Source: Stenotrophomonas maltophilia
GTDB lineage: Bacteria > Pseudomonadota > Gammaproteobacteria > Xanthomonadales > Xanthomonadaceae
DNA length: 35,684 nucleotides
Assembly (NCBI RefSeq): GCF_004684085.1
Contig: NZ_SRHZ01000073.1
Coordinates: 1 to 35,684, forward strand
Direction: 5' to 3'
Shown piece by piece: positions 9,601 to 17,268 of this stretch (within the stretch, counting starts at the first letter, position 1; every line of letters begins with the position of its first letter). The notes under the pieces are model-generated. The model saw only the letters and a list, made by a program, of their open reading frames with translations, was not told the DNA's origin and ran no database searches. The position numbers and the translations under genes are program-made.

Positions 9601-9699
9601 CCCGGATACATCGCCAATACGCTGACCAACGCCATCGGTGACGGCAACTCGCAGACGCCCGAATCGAAGTGCATCCTGGTCAAGGTCGAGAAGGTGTAG
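6631..9699 (+). CDS. fdnG: Formate dehydrogenase-N alpha subunit (selenoprotein, UGA = Sec)
   Basis: This is the periplasmic catalytic subunit that oxidises formate to CO2 at a molybdenum bis-guanine-dinucleotide centre. The product is 1022 residues, close to E. coli FdnG. It has a twin-arginine signal (S5-R-R-Q-F-L-K11, hydrophobic stretch, cut near A34) and an N-terminal [4Fe-4S] site (C51, C54, C58, C93). Codon 197 is UGA (7219-7221), in the context [17 protein letters not shown], exactly where FdnG carries selenocysteine. Reading continues in frame to the TAG at 9697-9699. A SECIS hairpin follows the UGA. The start at 6631 has AGGAG 7 bases ahead. Standard gene callers would split the gene at the UGA. 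fdxH and fdnI follow directly. Confidence 0.96.
7219..7260 (+). promoter_or_regulatory. Selenocysteine codon and bacterial SECIS element
   Basis: The UGA at 7219-7221 is followed by an apical hairpin: CGG (7232-7234), bulged T (7235), GGCA (7236-7239), loop GGTCT (7240-7244), TGCC (7245-7248), CCG (7249-7251). The GGUCU loop and bulged U are the features SelB recognises in E. coli fdnG/fdhF. The 18-nt distance from UGA to loop is the same as I recall for E. coli fdnG. Confidence 0.92.
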
Positions 9700-9709
9700 G
9701 AGACACGCC

Positions 9710-10627
9710 ATGTCACTGCAATCGCTGGACATCATCCGCCGTTCGGCCACCACCACGCCCTCGCCGGAGGCGCGTGGTGCGCACACCGGCCAGGTCGCCA
9801 AGCTGATCGATGTGAGCAAGTGCATCGGCTGCAAGGCCTGCCAGGTCGCCTGCATGGAATGGAACGACCTGCGCGACGAAGTCGGCAGCTGCGTCGGCAG
9901 CTATGACAACCCGCCCGATCTGAGCGACCAATCGTGGACGGTGATGAAGTTCCGCGAGTACGAGGACGAGAAAGGCAAACTGGAGTGGCTGATCCGCAAG
10001 GAAGGCTGCATGCACTGCAGCGACCCGGGCTGCCTGAAGGCCTGCCCGTCGCCGGGCGCGATCATCCAGTACGCCAACGGCATCGTCGACTTCCAGGAAG
10101 AGAACTGCATCGGCTGCGGCTACTGCGTGACCGGTTGCCCGTTCGACGTGCCGCGCATTTCCAAGAATGACCACAAGGCCTACAAGTGCACATTGTGTTC
10201 GGACCGGGTGGCAGTAGGCCAGGAACCGGCCTGCGTGAAGACCTGCCCGACCGGCGCGATCACCTTCGGCAGCAAGCAGGCGATGACCGAGCACGCCGCC
10301 GGGCGCGTGGAAGACCTGAAATCGCGCGGCTACGAGAACGCTGGCCTGTACGACCCGCAGGGCGTGGGCGGCACCCACGTGATGTACGTGCTGCAGCACG
10401 TGGACAAGCCGGAGCTGTACGCCGACCTGCCCAAGGACCCGCGCATCAGCCCGATGGTGGAAGTCTGGAAGGGCGTGGCCAAGCCGCTGGGCGTGCTGGC
10501 GATCGCCGCCACGGCGTTTGCCGGCTTCCTGCATTACATCGGTATCGGCCGCAACACGGTGAACGATGAGGAAGAGGAAGAGGCCGAGCACGAGGCGAAG
10601 AAGATCGAAGAGGAGCAGCGGCCATGA
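9710..10627 (+). CDS. fdxH: Formate dehydrogenase-N beta subunit (4x[4Fe-4S])
   Basis: This subunit carries electrons from FdnG to the membrane cytochrome. It has 305 residues and four ferredoxin-type Cys clusters: [11 protein letters not shown] (38-48); [13 protein letters not shown] (100-112); [11 protein letters not shown] (133-143); and C160-x2-C163 with CVKTC (175-179). A single transmembrane helix (about 258-278) anchors it with the periplasmic face outward. The tail is strongly acidic and charged ([16 protein letters not shown]). AGGAGA lies just upstream of the ATG and partly overlaps the fdnG stop. The stop overlaps the fdnI start (ATGA), implying translational coupling. It lacks its own signal peptide and would be exported with FdnG by Tat. 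Confidence 0.95.
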   Translation: MSLQSLDIIRRSATTTPSPEARGAHTGQVAKLIDVSKCIGCKACQVACMEWNDLRDEVGSCVGSYDNPPDLSDQSWTVMKFREYEDEKGKLEWLIRKEGCMHCSDPGCLKACPSPGAIIQYANGIVDFQEENCIGCGYCVTGCPFDVPRISKNDHKAYKCTLCSDRVAVGQEPACVKTCPTGAITFGSKQAMTEHAAGRVEDLKSRGYENAGLYDPQGVGGTHVMYVLQHVDKPELYADLPKDPRISPMVEVWKGVAKPLGVLAIAATAFAGFLHYIGIGRNTVNDEEEEEAEHEAKKIEEEQRP

Positions 10628-11271
10628 AGTACGCCCCGCATCCGCGGCAGATCATCCGCTACCGCGCGCCGACCCGCATCAACCACTGGATCGTGGCGAT
10701 CTGCTTCGTGCTGACCGCCTTGTCCGGGCTGGCCCTGTTCCACCCGGCCCTGTTTCCGCTGACCCAGCTGTTCGGTGGTGGGCCGTGGACGCGCATCCTG
10801 CATCCGTTCATCGGCCTGGTGATGGTGGTGGGCTTCGCCTTGCTGGCGTTCCGCATGTGGCGCGACAACCTGCCGACCGCCGACGATGGCAAGTGGATGC
10901 GCGGCATGCGCGATGTGCTGCGCAACGAGGATGAGAAGCTGCCGCCGGTGGGCCGTTTCAATGCCGGTCAGAAGCTGCTGTTCTGGGCGATCATCGGTTG
11001 CCTGTCGGCGCTGCTGCTGACCGGCTTCGTGATCTGGCGGCAGTACTTCAGCCACTTCTTCCCGATCGGGCTGATCCGCTTCTCGGTGCTTGCCCATGCG
11101 CTGTTCGGCTGGGTGCTGGTCTGCGCGATCGTGGTGCACATCTATGCGGCGATCTGGATCAAGGGTTCGGTGCGGGCGATGACCCAGGGCAAGGTGACCT
11201 ATGGGTGGGCGTACAAGCATCACCGGCAGTGGTTCAGGGACCTCCTGCGTGGACGGCGGGAAGAGGGTTAG
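10624..11271 (+). CDS. fdnI: Formate dehydrogenase-N gamma subunit, cytochrome b556
   Basis: This membrane di-heme cytochrome passes electrons from formate oxidation to the quinone pool. The 215-residue product has four hydrophobic segments (about 20-42, 57-78, 117-138, 152-178). His21, His60, His158 and His172 have the same spacing as the four heme ligands of E. coli FdnI, each shifted by three. The ATG overlaps the fdxH stop by ATGA and lies behind GAGGAG. Together with fdnG and fdxH it forms a complete FDH-N complex. The stop is followed at once by repeat hairpins that may end or trim the fdnGHI message. Confidence 0.95.
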   Translation: MKYAPHPRQIIRYRAPTRINHWIVAICFVLTALSGLALFHPALFPLTQLFGGGPWTRILHPFIGLVMVVGFALLAFRMWRDNLPTADDGKWMRGMRDVLRNEDEKLPPVGRFNAGQKLLFWAIIGCLSALLLTGFVIWRQYFSHFFPIGLIRFSVLAHALFGWVLVCAIVVHIYAAIWIKGSVRAMTQGKVTYGWAYKHHRQWFRDLLRGRREEG

Positions 11272-11273
11272 CG

Positions 11274-11315
11274 GCAGGGTCTGCGGCCCTGCACCCGCAG
11301 AGTCAACGTCAACGT
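11274..11315 (+). repeat. Repeat module 3' of fdnI (hairpin plus CAACGTC repeats)
   Basis: The hairpin GCAGGGTCTGCGGCCCTGC (11274-11292) starts 3 bp after the fdnI stop. It is followed by ACCCGCAGAG and then CAACGTCAACGTC. The same order (hairpin, ACCCGC, CAACAGCAACAGC) occurs 3' of pepP on the minus strand at 27103-27157. It may act as a terminator or mRNA 3'-end structure. Confidence 0.55.
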
Positions 11316-11348
11316 CAAAAACGGGCTTCCTGAGGGATGGCGGGGTGG

Positions 11349-11449
11349 GTGTCGACCTTGGTCGACACGGTAGATCCACGCCATGCGTGGATGAACGCGG
11401 CAATGATCGAAACCGCCGTTCTGTAGAGTCGAGCCACGCTCGACTGCTC
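11349..11449. repeat. SMAG-like palindrome cluster between fdnI and fdhE
   Basis: Three stem-loops are visible: GTGTCGACCTTGGTCGACAC (11349-11368); a GTAG element with stem ATCCACGC/GCGTGGAT (11370-11393); and a GTAG element with stem GTCGAG/CTCGAC (11423-11449). The same three stem types occur in the window's first 250 bases. No gene or clear promoter is seen in this 249-bp gap. Confidence 0.7.
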
Positions 11450-11520
11450 TGCCTCGATCACGCTGGACGCCAGCGCTGACAACGGCGAGGATGGAGGCTG
11501 GTTCTTCTGGCTGGCCCTGC

Positions 11521-12504
11521 ATGGCGCAACGCATCCTTGAACCCGGTGAGATCGAGACGCTGGCCTCGCGCGATGTTCCGCGCATCATCCTGCCCGATGC
11601 CGCATCCCTGTTCGCCGATCGCGCGGCGCGCCTGCGCAGCCTGGCCGCTCACAGTGCCATCGGCGGTTACCTGCAGCTGCTGGCCGCGCTGACCGATGCG
11701 CAGCAGGCGCTGCTGGACGAATTGACATCGCAGCAACGCGAACAGTTGCAGTCGCAGGCGCGCGCGCAGCAATCTAGCGCAGCAGCCAGTGCCGGTATGC
11801 CGTTGCGGCCGGCCAACACGCTTCAACTGGATGGATGCTGGCGCGACTGGCTGCGCACGCTGTGCCGGCACTGTGCCGACGAGACCGGCCTGCCGACGGA
11901 AACCCGGCAGGAACTGCAACGTGTCGCCGCGGCCGACGACGCCTGGCTGGATGCGCAGGCGCATGCGGTGCTGGAGCGTGATGACGCGCCGTCGGTGGAT
12001 GCGGTGGCCGCGCTGCTGGTGATGACCGCACTGCAGGTGTACTGGGCAGTGCTGGCGGAGAGCTTCCGCCCTGCCGATCTGAAGCCGCTGACCGATGCGC
12101 CGGGGCTGTGCCCGCTGTGCGGCACCCTGCCGGTGGTGAGCGTGGTGCAGGCGCGCCCACCCTATGCCTCCTATCGCTACCTGTCGTGCGCACTGTGCGC
12201 CTGCCAGTGGCACTACGTGCGCGTACAGTGCAGCCAGTGTGGTGCCTCCGGCAAGGACATCGCCTACCGGGCCCTGGCTGATGTGGACGGCGACGCTGGC
12301 GAAGCGGTTCGCGAAAGCGCGGTGCGCGCAGAGACCTGCGATCATTGCCACAGTTATCGCAAGATCCTGTACCTGGAAAAGGACCCGTCACTGGAGCCGG
12401 TGGCCGATGACCTCGGTACGCTGGCGCTGGACCTGCTGCTGGGCGAGGAAGGCTATGCGCGCGCCAGCCAGAATCCGCTGCTGTGGCAATCCGACGGCGA
12501 CTGA
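11521..12504 (+). CDS. fdhE: Formate dehydrogenase accessory protein FdhE
   Basis: FdhE is a cytoplasmic rubredoxin-like factor that interacts with FDH-N/O catalytic subunits and is needed for active enzyme. The 327-residue product carries four C-x2-C pairs: CPLCG (197-201), CALC (223-226), CSQCG (237-241) and CDHC (273-276), as expected for the family's iron-binding core. The start at 11521 gives MAQRILEPGEIE and was chosen on length. An in-frame ATG at 11491 directly after GGCGAGG is possible and adds 10 residues. No strong ribosome site precedes 11521. selA starts 3 nt after the stop. Its position between fdnI and selA ties enzyme maturation to selenocysteine synthesis. Confidence 0.92.
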   Translation: MAQRILEPGEIETLASRDVPRIILPDAASLFADRAARLRSLAAHSAIGGYLQLLAALTDAQQALLDELTSQQREQLQSQARAQQSSAAASAGMPLRPANTLQLDGCWRDWLRTLCRHCADETGLPTETRQELQRVAAADDAWLDAQAHAVLERDDAPSVDAVAALLVMTALQVYWAVLAESFRPADLKPLTDAPGLCPLCGTLPVVSVVQARPPYASYRYLSCALCACQWHYVRVQCSQCGASGKDIAYRALADVDGDAGEAVRESAVRAETCDHCHSYRKILYLEKDPSLEPVADDLGTLALDLLLGEEGYARASQNPLLWQSDGD

Positions 12505-12507
12505 CCG

Positions 12508-13932
12508 ATGCCTCGCACACCTCCCGCCACGGCACTGGCCGCTGCCCTGCCCTCGCTGGACCGGCTGCTGCGTCTGCCAGCGTTGTCGGCACTGATCGAA
12601 GGTCACGGCCGCAGCCGCATCACCCAGCTGCTGCGTTTGCATCTGCAGATGCTGCGCGAACGCATCAGCGCCGCGCAACTGTCGGCCGAGCAACTGCAAC
12701 AGGCGATTGACGGTCCGGCGCTGGTCGCAGCGCTCGACATCGCGGTGGCGGCCGATGCGTGGTTGGGCCTGCAACCCATGTTCAACCTGACCGGCACCGT
12801 GCTGCACACCAACCTGGGCCGCGCGCTGTTGCCCGAGGCCGCAGTGCAGGCTGTTACCCGTGCGATGACCGCGCCGGTCGATCTTGAATTCGACCTCAGC
12901 CGTGGCCGTCGTGGCGACCGCGACGCGCGGGTGCAGGCACTGGTCTGCGAGCTGACCGGGGCCGAAGCCGCAACCGTAGTCAACAACAATGCGGCGGCGG
13001 TTCTTCTGCTGCTCAACAGCTTGGCCAACCGCCGCGACGTGGTGGTGTCGCGCGGCGAGCTGGTGGAAATCGGCGGCGCCTTCCGCATTCCTGATGTGAT
13101 GCGCAGTGCCGGTGCGCGGCTGCTGGAAGTGGGCACCACCAACCGCACCCATCCGGCTGACTTTGCCAACGCCATCGGCGCACGCACCGCATTGCTGATG
13201 GAGGTGCACGCCAGCAACTACGCGATCACTGGCTTCACCGCCAAGGTCGACACGGCGGCAATGGCGGCAATCGCGCACGCGCATGGCCTGCCGCTGGTGG
13301 TGGACCTGGGCAGTGGCAGCCTGTGCGATTTGGCCACGTTCGGCCTGCCGCACGAACCCACCGTGCAGGAAACGCTGACGGCCGGCGCGGACCTGGTTTC
13401 GTTCAGTGGCGACAAGCTGCTGGGTGGCCCACAGGCCGGCATCATTGCCGGCCGCGCCGACCTGATCGCGCGGATCAACCGCAACCCACTCAAGCGCGCA
13501 CTGCGCATGGACAAGATGGGCCTGGCCGCGCTGGAGGCGGTGCTGGCCCTGTACCGCGAACCGGAGCTGCTGGCACAGCGGCTGCCGACCCTGCGCACAC
13601 TCTCGCGCACGCAGGACGACATCGATGCGCAGGCCCAGCGCCTGCTACAGCCGATGCGGTCCGCGCTGGCGGCGGATTACCTCCTTGAACCTGCACCGAT
13701 GCACAGCCAGATCGGCAGCGGCGCGCAGCCACAAGCGCAGCTGGCCAGCGCGGGGCTGCGCGTCACAACCGAACGTCGTGGCGGTCTGGATCGCCTGGCC
13801 AAGCGCCTGCGCCAGCTGCCACGGCCGGTGCTGGGCCGCATCGCCGATGACGCGCTGTGGCTGGACCTGCGCTGCCTGGAGCCCGCCGACGAAGCGGCCT
13901 TCCTCGCCCAATGGAGCACGCTGCAGGCATGA
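12508..13932 (+). CDS. selA: L-seryl-tRNA(Sec) selenium transferase SelA
   Basis: SelA is a PLP enzyme that converts Ser-tRNA(Sec) to selenocysteinyl-tRNA(Sec) using selenophosphate. The 474-residue product has an N-terminal helical tRNA-binding part (about 1-85), the conserved NLTGTVLHTNLGRALL block (93-108) and the ELTGAEAATVVNNNAAA block. The PLP lysine is K303 in SFSGDKLLGGPQAG, eight positions later than the Lys295 I recall for E. coli SelA. It begins 3 nt after the fdhE stop, and its own TGA overlaps the selB ATG (ATGA at 13929-13932). The dense packing supports a fdhE-selA-selB unit. Confidence 0.96.
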   Translation: MPRTPPATALAAALPSLDRLLRLPALSALIEGHGRSRITQLLRLHLQMLRERISAAQLSAEQLQQAIDGPALVAALDIAVAADAWLGLQPMFNLTGTVLHTNLGRALLPEAAVQAVTRAMTAPVDLEFDLSRGRRGDRDARVQALVCELTGAEAATVVNNNAAAVLLLLNSLANRRDVVVSRGELVEIGGAFRIPDVMRSAGARLLEVGTTNRTHPADFANAIGARTALLMEVHASNYAITGFTAKVDTAAMAAIAHAHGLPLVVDLGSGSLCDLATFGLPHEPTVQETLTAGADLVSFSGDKLLGGPQAGIIAGRADLIARINRNPLKRALRMDKMGLAALEAVLALYREPELLAQRLPTLRTLSRTQDDIDAQAQRLLQPMRSALAADYLLEPAPMHSQIGSGAQPQAQLASAGLRVTTERRGGLDRLAKRLRQLPRPVLGRIADDALWLDLRCLEPADEAAFLAQWSTLQA

Positions 13933-15860
13933 TCGTCGGCACCGCCGGGCATATCGACCATGGCAAGACAAGCCTGGTGCGCGCATTGACCGGCATCGAA
14001 ACCGATCGACTGCAGGAAGAGCGCACGCGCGGTATTTCCATCGAACTGGGCTATGCCTATGTTCCCGTGGAAAGCACGGACGACGGCGGCCCGGCCGCGA
14101 TGCTGGGTTTCGTCGACGTGCCGGGCCATGAGCGCTTCGTGCACACGATGGTGGCTGGCGCCACCGGCATCGATGTCGCCCTGCTGGTGATCGCCGCCGA
14201 CGACGGCTTGATGCCGCAGACCCGCGAGCATCTGGCGATCCTGCAGCTGCTGGGTGTGGATCGTGGTGCGGTGGCACTGACCAAGATCGACCGTGTGGAT
14301 GCCGCTCGCCTCGCCCGGGTGGAAATCGAGATTGCCGCGCTGCTGGCCGGTACACCGCTGCAGGATTCCCCTGTATTTGCCTGCAACAGCACCGTCCCCG
14401 ACGATGCCGGCATCGATGCGTTGCGCACGTGCCTGCATGCGTGGGCGGCGGACACGTCCAGCGCACGCCAGGCTGAACTGCGCAGCGAACTGTTCCGCAT
14501 GCCAGTGGACCGCGTGTTCTCGCTGGCGGGCCACGGCACGCTGGTGACCGGCGCGGTGCATGGCGGCATCGCCGCGGTGGGTGAGCATCTGCAGCTGATG
14601 CCGGCCGCCACTGAAGTGCGCATACGCAGCATCCACGCGCAGAACCAGACCAGCGACCACGCGATGGCCGGGCAGCGCTGCGCGCTGAACTTGGCCGCCA
14701 TCGCCCGCGACGACATCCGCCGTGGCGACTGGATCGCCGACCCGCGCGCCCTGCTGGCGACCACCCGCGTCGATGTGCGGCTGCGGCTTTCCCCACTGGC
14801 TGCACCGTTGCGCGACGGGTCGCCGCTGCATATCCACTGGGGCACTATGCACCGGCAGACCCATGTGGTGCTGCTGGAGGACGACGACCACGGCAACGGG
14901 CAGCGCGTGCAGCTGGTGTTCGATGCACCGGTCTGTGCGATGTGTGGGGATCGCTTCATCGCTCGCGATTCAGCGGCCAACCATACGCTGGGCGGTGGCA
15001 TCGTGCTTGATCCGGACCCGCCACAGCGGCGTCGGCGCAGTCCGGCACGTCTTGCATGGCTGGGCGCATTGGAGCAACTGGCCGCGGGTGCGGGAATCGG
15101 CCCACTGTTGCAGCAGGCGCCCTTCGGCATTGCCCTGACCGCGCTGCAACGCTACTGCCGGCGCGCCGCCGACCGGATCGATCTGCCTGCAGATGCGCAG
15201 CGCATCGTCACCCGCGATGACACGGTGGTCATCCTTGCTGCGCACTGGCAGGTGCTGCGCGAGCAGGTGATCACCTCGTTGCGTGGCTGGCACGAGCGAC
15301 GCCCGGACGAACCCGGTGTCGACAGCGGGCGCCTGCAGCGCAGCACCCTGCCCTCGCTTGCAGCGAGCCTCTGGACTGCTCTGCTGCAGGACCTGCTGGC
15401 CGATGGCACGCTGCAGCGCGCGGGCGCGTGGTGGCGCCTGCCCGGCCATGACCATGCGCCACCGGAACGCGAACGCCTGCTGCTCGAACGCGTGTTGCCA
15501 CTGCTGCACGCCGGTGGCTTCGATCCGCCGTGGGTGCGCACCCTGGCCGCCGACATCGGTCTCGCTGAAGACGAGGTCCGCGCCGTCCTGCGCCGCGCCG
15601 CCGCACGTGGCGAACTGTTCCAGGTGGTGCCGGACCTGTTCTATGCACCCGCGCGCATTGCGGAACTCGCCGCCATCGTCGCGCAGCTGTCACAGGCCAG
15701 CGGCACGATGGATGCGGCGGCCTTCCGCGATGCCATCGGCCTGGGCCGCAAGCGCAGCATCCAGATCTTGGAGTTCTTCAATCGCGTTGGCTACACTCGA
15801 CGCGTCGGTGACCTGCATCGGCCGCGCGGCGATCTGCAGTGGAACGCCAGCCACGGTTGA
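13929..15860 (+). CDS. selB: Selenocysteine-specific elongation factor SelB
   Basis: SelB is the GTPase that brings Sec-tRNA to UGA codons marked by a SECIS hairpin. The 643-residue product has an EF-Tu-like G domain with G1 GHIDHGKT (7-14), the RGISIELGYAY switch region (34-44), G3 DVPGH (63-67) and G4 TKID (118-121). Beta-barrel domains follow to about 350. A C-terminal half of winged-helix repeats would bind the SECIS RNA. The final VGYTRRVGDLHRPRG segment is typical. The ATG overlaps the selA stop. A longer in-frame reading to 13857 would overlap selA and is not supported. tRNA-Sec begins 24 nt after its stop. Confidence 0.96.
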   Translation: MIVGTAGHIDHGKTSLVRALTGIETDRLQEERTRGISIELGYAYVPVESTDDGGPAAMLGFVDVPGHERFVHTMVAGATGIDVALLVIAADDGLMPQTREHLAILQLLGVDRGAVALTKIDRVDAARLARVEIEIAALLAGTPLQDSPVFACNSTVPDDAGIDALRTCLHAWAADTSSARQAELRSELFRMPVDRVFSLAGHGTLVTGAVHGGIAAVGEHLQLMPAATEVRIRSIHAQNQTSDHAMAGQRCALNLAAIARDDIRRGDWIADPRALLATTRVDVRLRLSPLAAPLRDGSPLHIHWGTMHRQTHVVLLEDDDHGNGQRVQLVFDAPVCAMCGDRFIARDSAANHTLGGGIVLDPDPPQRRRRSPARLAWLGALEQLAAGAGIGPLLQQAPFGIALTALQRYCRRAADRIDLPADAQRIVTRDDTVVILAAHWQVLREQVITSLRGWHERRPDEPGVDSGRLQRSTLPSLAASLWTALLQDLLADGTLQRAGAWWRLPGHDHAPPERERLLLERVLPLLHAGGFDPPWVRTLAADIGLAEDEVRAVLRRAAARGELFQVVPDLFYAPARIAELAAIVAQLSQASGTMDAAAFRDAIGLGRKRSIQILEFFNRVGYTRRVGDLHRPRGDLQWNASHG

Positions 15861-15884
15861 GCGCACCGGCATCGGTGTACTTTC

Positions 15885-15980
15885 GGAAGGCATGCGCATC
15901 CGGGCATGCGGCTGGGCTTCAAACCCAGTAGGGGGCGTCGATCGTTCCCTGGTAGGTTCGACTCCTGCTGCCTTCCGCCA
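15885..15980 (+). tRNA. selC: tRNA-Sec (UCA anticodon)
   Basis: This is the 96-nt suppressor tRNA that reads UGA as selenocysteine. It has an 8-bp acceptor stem (15885-15892 with 15969-15976), G discriminator and encoded CCA (15978-15980). The anticodon stem is CTGGG/CCCAG with loop CTTCAAA, giving anticodon TCA at 15919-15921. The long variable arm has stem GGGGGCG/CGTTCCC around TCGAT. The T-arm is GTAGG-TTCGACT-CCTGC. Length and 8-bp acceptor match E. coli selC. It lies between selB and selD on the same strand (24 and 26 nt away), so it may be cut from a polycistronic transcript. Confidence 0.96.
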
Positions 15981-16006
15981 TTCGTGTTTCCGCAGGAGAT
16001 GTCGGC

Positions 16007-17086
16007 ATGGCCACGCACGCACAGTCCCCCGCTCCTTCAACGGCCGATGCCCCGCAACGACTGACGTCTCTCGCGCATGGCGGCGGCTGTGGCTGCAAGA
16101 TCGCGCCGGGCGTGCTGACCGAACTGCTGCGCGGCGTGCCGGCGCTTCCGGCACCGGCTGAACTGCTGGTCGGCCGCGAGACCAGCGACGACGCGGCGGT
16201 GTACCGCCTCGATGATCGCCAGGCAATCGTCGCCACCACCGATTTCTTCATGCCGATCGTCGACGACCCGTTCGACTTCGGCCGCATCGCCGCCACCAAC
16301 GCGCTGTCGGACCTGTATGCGATGGGCGCCCGGCCACTGTTCGCGCTGGCCATCGTCGGCATGCCGATCAACACGCTGCCGCAGGACACCATCCGCGGCA
16401 TCCTGCAGGGCGGCGAACGCGCCTGCGCCGATGCCGGCATCGTGGTCGCTGGTGGCCACAGCATCGATTCGGTGGAGCCCATCTACGGCCTGGCCGCGAT
16501 CGGCGTGCTCGACCCGCAGCGGCTCAAGCGCAATGCCGATGCCCGCGCCGGCGATGTGCTGGTGCTGGGCAAACCGTTGGGCGTGGGCGTGTATTCGTCG
16601 GCGTTGAAGAAGAACATGCTGGACGCCGACGGCTACCGGCAGATGATCGAGTCGACCACTCGCCTGAACACCGTGGGCGTGCCGCTGGCCGCGCTGGACG
16701 GTGTGCATGCCATGACCGACGTCACCGGCTTCGGCCTGCTCGGCCACCTGCTGGAAGTGTGCCGCGCCAGTGGCGTGGCCGCCGAGGTGGACAGTACCCA
16801 GGTACCGCTGCTGCCACAGGCGCTGGAACTGCTGCAGCGTGGCTGCGTGACCGGCGCCTCCAACCGCAACTGGGCCTCGTATGGCGCCGAGGTGTGCTTC
16901 GCCGAAGGCTTGGCCGCCCACTGGCAGCCGCTGCTGACCGACCCTCAGACCAGCGGCGGGCTGCTGGTGTCCTGCGCCGCAGAGGCGGTGGCGGCGGTGC
17001 TGGCCTGTTTCCACGACGCAGGATTCGGCCATGCCGCCGTGGTCGGGCGTTTGAGCGAAGGGGCGCCGGGCGTCAGCGTGGTTTGA
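16007..17086 (+). CDS. selD: Selenide, water dikinase SelD
   Basis: SelD makes selenophosphate, the selenium donor for SelA, from selenide and ATP. The 359-residue product has the glycine-rich active-site loop HGGGCGCK (24-31). C28 occupies the catalytic Cys/Sec position and K31 the essential Lys, so this is the Cys form. The ATP-binding stretches SDDAAVYRLDD, ATTDFFMPIVDDPFDFG and TDVTGFGLLGHLLEV follow. AGGAG (15994-15998) sits 8 nt before the ATG. It begins 26 nt after the selC CCA end and closes the selenocysteine island. Nothing resembling a strong terminator was seen just after the stop. Confidence 0.96.
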   Translation: MATHAQSPAPSTADAPQRLTSLAHGGGCGCKIAPGVLTELLRGVPALPAPAELLVGRETSDDAAVYRLDDRQAIVATTDFFMPIVDDPFDFGRIAATNALSDLYAMGARPLFALAIVGMPINTLPQDTIRGILQGGERACADAGIVVAGGHSIDSVEPIYGLAAIGVLDPQRLKRNADARAGDVLVLGKPLGVGVYSSALKKNMLDADGYRQMIESTTRLNTVGVPLAALDGVHAMTDVTGFGLLGHLLEVCRASGVAAEVDSTQVPLLPQALELLQRGCVTGASNRNWASYGAEVCFAEGLAAHWQPLLTDPQTSGGLLVSCAAEAVAAVLACFHDAGFGHAAVVGRLSEGAPGVSVV

Positions 17087-17198
17087 GATGTTCTTGCTTC
17101 GGGCGCGCATCCCCCGTCGATGAGATCCGCAGCCATGGCGGCGGCGTCACTTCATAGGTTTGCTCAGATAGCGTGCCACTGAGAGCAATCTCAGCACT

Positions 17199-17246
17199 AT
17201 TAAAGAATGCTTTAATAACAGCTAGAATTCTTAAAGATCCCTTTAA
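17199..17246 (+). promoter_or_regulatory. fic promoter flanked by two matching palindromes
   Basis: ATTAAAG-AATG-CTTTAAT (17199-17216) and TTAAAG-ATCC-CTTTAA (17231-17246) are perfect inverted repeats with the same core (TTAAAG-N4-CTTTAA). Their centres are 31 bp apart, about three helical turns. Between and over them lie a weak -35 TTAAAG (17200-17205) and -10 TAGAAT (17223-17228) at 17 nt spacing, so palindrome 1 covers the -35 and palindrome 2 covers the start site. This looks like a repressor-controlled promoter for fic. Confidence 0.6.
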
Positions 17247-17268
17247 CAACGTCTCGCCAGGAGCGCAA

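Noticed and set aside
7234..9699. A separate gene starting at the Met after the UGA
   Set aside because: It would lack the signal peptide, the iron-sulfur site and the Sec residue, and begins inside conserved FdnG sequence.
7255..9855. An 866-codon open frame on the minus strand opposite fdnG
   Set aside because: It is a shadow of fdnG with typical His/Val/Gln-rich antisense composition. It crosses the fdnG-fdxH junction and matches no family.
16088..16096. SelD as a selenoprotein
   Set aside because: The catalytic position is encoded by TGT/TGC-type Cys codons, with no TGA in the active-site loop.
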